Below are positions 57,150-59,941 of a stretch of 59,941 nucleotides of DNA, piece after piece. The position numbers and the translations under genes are program-made. This stretch comes from Mycobacterium sp. 1554424.7 (GTDB lineage: Bacteria; Actinomycetota; Actinomycetes; Mycobacteriales; Mycobacteriaceae): the NCBI RefSeq assembly GCF_001665295.1, contig NZ_LZSE01000137.1, forward strand, positions 1 to 59,941. Reading direction: 5' to 3'. Each line of letters opens with the position of its first letter. The stretch's first letter is position 1. The notes under the pieces are model-generated. The model was not told the origin of the DNA. It made no database searches and saw only the letters and a list, made by a program, of their open reading frames with translations.

Positions 57150-58208
57150 CTAGCGCGCCACCTTGCCGGTGACCGGAGGCAGATCGGCAAGCGTGACGAT
57201 CCCGGGCCTGGCGGCGACGACGGCCGGGACGGCGTTGGTAACCGGCATCGCGGTGTAGATCATCCCCAGCCCCATGAAGCCGGGCTCCGTCCAATCCTTC
57301 GGCGGCAGGCAGTGCAGGACGGTGCGCATGTTGGGCAACCCGAACACCTGGATGACGTGGCCGTGCTCGAGCGGCTTGGGCGGAACCACGTGGCTGCCCA
57401 TGGTCCAGTTGAATCCGACGCTGACGACGTTGCGGTCGCCTTCCCAGCCGCGGTGGTAGCCGTACACGCTGCCGACGGTTCCCGCGGGAATCTTCATGAA
57501 GCCCAGATCGGAGTCGGCGGTGGCCGCCGTGAACGTCACGTCGAACGTCATTTTGTCCAGCTTGGCGCCGATCGCGTCGGCCATCATCGCGGCCGATTCC
57601 GCGAAGACCTCGCTTTCCCTGCGCACGCTCTCCGCCAGCCCCGGGGTGTCGGGGTCCTGCGAAAACCCCATCGCCGTTTGCGTTTCCGCCGATTCGTAGG
57701 TGGAGCAGTCCACCGACTCGGTGATGCGGATCTCGTCGACGCGCTCGCAGGAGGCGGACAGCACCATCCCGACCATGTTCGTCATCCCGGGGTGCGCACC
57801 GCTGCCGAAGATCGTCGCACCGCCCCGCTGGCAGGCGTCCTCGATGCGCTTGCGGTCCTGCGCTGTCTGCTTGCCGCCGGTGATCCAGGCGGCGCTGGTG
57901 CAGACGTTGACGCCCGCCTCCAGCAGTCGCACGAGTTCCTCGATGTTGGGCCACAACGGGTTGTAGCAACAGGCGTCGGGTCGCAGCGCCAGCAGCGCGT
58001 CGATGTCATTGGTGGCCTTGACCCCGGTCGGCTCGGGCCACCCGGACAGCTCGGCGGCGTCGACCCCGACCTTTTCGGCGCCGTGCGCGTACACCCCGAC
58101 CAATTCCATGTCCGGCCGGCCGATGATGGCGTGCAGCGATCGCCGCCCGATGTTGCCGGTCGTCCACTGGATCACGCGCAGGGGACGATCGGTGCCGGCT
58201 CTGGTCAT
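57150..58208 (-). CDS. Dihydrodipicolinate reductase-like NAD(P) oxidoreductase
   Basis: 352 residues. N-terminal Rossmann fold VIQWTTGNIGRRSLHAIIGRPDMELVGVY followed by the DapB_N-like SGAHPGMTN segment. Belongs to a large mycobacterial family annotated from the DapB N-terminal domain; it is too long and too different to be the lysine-pathway DapB, and reaction and substrate are unknown. GGAGAAAGGGAG precedes the ATG. Lies between the FAAL gene and mmpS, same strand. Confidence 0.8.
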   Translation of the reverse strand: MTRAGTDRPLRVIQWTTGNIGRRSLHAIIGRPDMELVGVYAHGAEKVGVDAAELSGWPEPTGVKATNDIDALLALRPDACCYNPLWPNIEELVRLLEAGVNVCTSAAWITGGKQTAQDRKRIEDACQRGGATIFGSGAHPGMTNMVGMVLSASCERVDEIRITESVDCSTYESAETQTAMGFSQDPDTPGLAESVRRESEVFAESAAMMADAIGAKLDKMTFDVTFTAATADSDLGFMKIPAGTVGSVYGYHRGWEGDRNVVSVGFNWTMGSHVVPPKPLEHGHVIQVFGLPNMRTVLHCLPPKDWTEPGFMGLGMIYTAMPVTNAVPAVVAARPGIVTLADLPPVTGKVAR

Positions 58209-58229
58209 GGGTGCTCCCTTTCTCCTGCG

Positions 58230-58286
58230 CGAACGTCGACTTGTTGGGCCGAAATCCGACGGAACAGCCCAACAACTCGACGTTCG
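58230..58286. terminator. 20-bp hairpin downstream of the FAAL gene
   Basis: 58230-58249 pairs with 58267-58286 over 20 bp with a single mismatch and a 17-nt loop. It starts 11 nt past the FAAL stop (minus strand) and ends at the ribosome-binding site of the next gene, so it may terminate the FAAL transcript or attenuate the reductase-like gene. Its outer GCGAACGTCGA resembles the other two long hairpins. Confidence 0.7.
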
Positions 58287-58297
58287 GCGATTGGATT

Positions 58298-59941
58298 CTA
58301 GGCGTCCAACCGGGTGAATTGGCCCTGCCGGTACTGCTCGGCGCAGGCCGCGCGGCGGATCTTGCCGCTCGTCGTGGTGGGAATCGAGCCGGGCGGCACC
58401 AGTACGAGGTCCCCGACGTTCAAGCCGTGCTCGTTGGATATCGCGGAGGTGACGTCGCTTTTGACCCCGCGAAGCCAGTGCGTCGCCTCCTCGTGGGACT
58501 CGCCACGCTTCTTGAGCTCAACGATCGTGACCAGCTTCTCGGTGCTGTTCAGCGGGACCGCGATCGCCGCGACCCGACCCCGCGTGATCTCCTGGACCGT
58601 CGCCTCGATGTCCTCGGGGTAGTGATTGCGCCCATGGATGATCAGCAGATCCTTGATGCGGCCGACGATGAACAGCTCGCCCTCGAAGAGGAAACCCTGG
58701 TCGCCAGTTTTCAGCCAGGGTCCCTCGGGCGTGCCCGGCGAGGGGTCGACGAGCGTTGCCCCGAAGCAGTGCTGCTCCTCGGGCGGTTTGCCCCAGTAAC
58801 CCTCGGCGACATTGGGGCCGTGCACCCAGATCTCGCCGACGTAGCCCGCTTCGCACTCCCGGCTCGTCGCGGAGTCGACGATCCGCAGCGACGGTGAATG
58901 CGGCACTTTGTATTTGACCAACGCGGTGCCCGTCCCGGTCGCACAGCGCCGGGCGCGGCCCGCGGACAGCTCCCCGACATCGAAGCGGACCGCGTCCGAC
59001 GATTCACTCCAGGTGCCGGCCGTCACGAAGACGGTCGCCTCCGCCAAGCCGTACGAGGGACGCATCATGTGGTCCCGAAAATTGAAGTGAGAAAACCGAT
59101 CAACGAAGCGGTGCAAGGTGGCCGGCTCCACGCGTTCGGCACCGCTGATGATGCCCAGGACCCCGCCGAGGTCGCGCCCGGCCAGGTCGGCGTCGGTCGT
59201 CTTGCGGGCGGCCAAATCGAAGGCGAAATTGGGCGCCGCCGACCACGCGTGAGGATTCTCGGCCAGTGATCGCATCCACCGGGCCGGCCTCTCGAGAAAC
59301 GCAACGGGACTGGTCAGTTCGCCGCGATAGCCGCCCAGGATCGGCGCGCAGATCCCCAGCACCAGACCCATGTCGTGGTAGAAGGGCAACCACGAAACGA
59401 TCGTGAGATCAGCAGGGGCTTTGGAATCGGCGAAGAAGCTGCGCATCAGCTGCTCGAAATTCACCTGGAGATTGCGGTGCGAGACGATGACACCGGTCGG
59501 CGCCCGGGTCGAACCCGAGCTGTATTGCAGATACGCGATGCTCGGCAGATCGGCCGAGCGGACGCTCGTTCCGGGATCGATCTCCAGGTTCTTCGAATCG
59601 ATTGCGTCGATCGCGACGATCTTTGGGGCGGTGTCCAGGCGGGCCTGGTCAACGTACCCGGCGACGTCTTCGGCGACCGCGGACGTCGTGATGACGACCG
59701 ACGGCGACGTGTCGGCCAGGACTGCGCTGACCCGTTCGTGGCTCGATCCGCGGTGCGGCAAGAGGAGCGGCACGGCGATCAGCCCGGCCTGCATGGACCC
59801 GAGGAAGGCCGCGACGTAGTCGAAGCTTTGGGGGGCCAGGATGACCGCGCGGTCCCCGGCCGACCCATGCACGCCGAGCTCGCGCGCCACCTTCAACGTT
59901 CGGCGGGACAGCTGCGACCACGTGAGACTCTCGGGGACACC
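58298..59941 (-). CDS. Fatty-acyl-AMP ligase (FadD/FAAL type), 5' end outside window
   Basis: Activates long-chain fatty acids to acyl-adenylates that are handed to polyketide or peptide synthases. Adenylate-forming motifs: [75 protein letters not shown] (two parts), C-terminal [23 protein letters not shown] and the sequence around VKYKVP fit the FAAL rather than FACL branch. The frame continues past a TTG at 59896 to the window edge with [17 protein letters not shown], normal FAAL sequence, so about 40-50 N-terminal residues are missing. Confidence 0.9.
   Translation of the reverse strand, partial: GVPESLTWSQLSRRTLKVARELGVHGSAGDRAVILAPQSFDYVAAFLGSMQAGLIAVPLLLPHRGSSHERVSAVLADTSPSVVITTSAVAEDVAGYVDQARLDTAPKIVAIDAIDSKNLEIDPGTSVRSADLPSIAYLQYSSGSTRAPTGVIVSHRNLQVNFEQLMRSFFADSKAPADLTIVSWLPFYHDMGLVLGICAPILGGYRGELTSPVAFLERPARWMRSLAENPHAWSAAPNFAFDLAARKTTDADLAGRDLGGVLGIISGAERVEPATLHRFVDRFSHFNFRDHMMRPSYGLAEATVFVTAGTWSESSDAVRFDVGELSAGRARRCATGTGTALVKYKVPHSPSLRIVDSATSRECEAGYVGEIWVHGPNVAEGYWGKPPEEQHCFGATLVDPSPGTPEGPWLKTGDQGFLFEGELFIVGRIKDLLIIHGRNHYPEDIEATVQEITRGRVAAIAVPLNSTEKLVTIVELKKRGESHEEATHWLRGVKSDVTSAISNEHGLNVGDLVLVPPGSIPTTTSGKIRRAACAEQYRQGQFTRLDA

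Overview
The window is mycobacterial chromosome: high GC, frequent GTG and TTG starts, ATGA/GTGA stop-start overlaps, an MPTR-type PPE protein, mmpS/mmpL, rpfE and octT. Gene order follows the Mycobacterium tuberculosis segment from Rv2462c (tig) down to Rv2417c (degV), read in reverse complement, with gaps and insertions. An MPTR-PPE gene together with a bulb-lectin/LysM gene suggests a slow-growing non-tuberculous species; I cannot name it. Homologies are recognised from memory of the families, and no search was run.

Left core (1-24.5 kb): partial tig, clpP1-clpP2 behind a ClgR-type box, mmuM (opposite strand), clpX, korA-korB, mobA, a 0.93 kb AT-rich non-coding stretch before rpfE, a trans-acting-enoyl-reductase-like gene, a DUF937 gene, a bulb-lectin/LysM gene, valS-folC-DUF4233, ndk, rne behind a 340 nt leader, then rplU-rpmA-obg-proB. 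The first 231 bases form a perfect fold-back inside tig and look like an assembly or library artefact at a contig end.

Accessory block (24.5-40.3 kb): an OhrR-type regulator with a DUF5313-like gene; an MPTR PPE gene; a large LuxR (LAL) regulator bracketed by about 80 bp inverted repeats that share a 29 bp identical core; a small secreted protein; a membrane protein; a propionyl/acetyl-CoA synthetase; a divergent TetR/P450 pair; and a NAD-themed group (Sir2 deacylase, nicotinamidase-like hydrolase, nadE).

Right core (40.2-53.7 kb): ICMT-like methyltransferase, rbsK, a class III cyclase translationally coupled to an MscS channel with a cyclic-nucleotide-binding fold (both have lost canonical key residues), proA, a MoxR/VWA pair, a methyltransferase, and the coupled run nadD-rsfS-gpgP-octT-degV, which includes two steps of methylglucose lipopolysaccharide synthesis.

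Right end (53.6-59.9 kb): all on the minus strand, a partial fatty-acyl-AMP ligase, a dihydrodipicolinate-reductase-like enzyme, then mmpS-mmpL. This looks like a lipid synthesis and export module, and it replaces the eis region found here in M. tuberculosis. No tRNA, rRNA, CRISPR array, insertion sequence or prophage gene was seen. Several genes (valS, ndk, sir2, tetR, ohrR, rbsK, nadD, the enoyl-reductase-like gene) have a -10-like hexamer 6-8 nt before the start codon and are probably transcribed without a leader.
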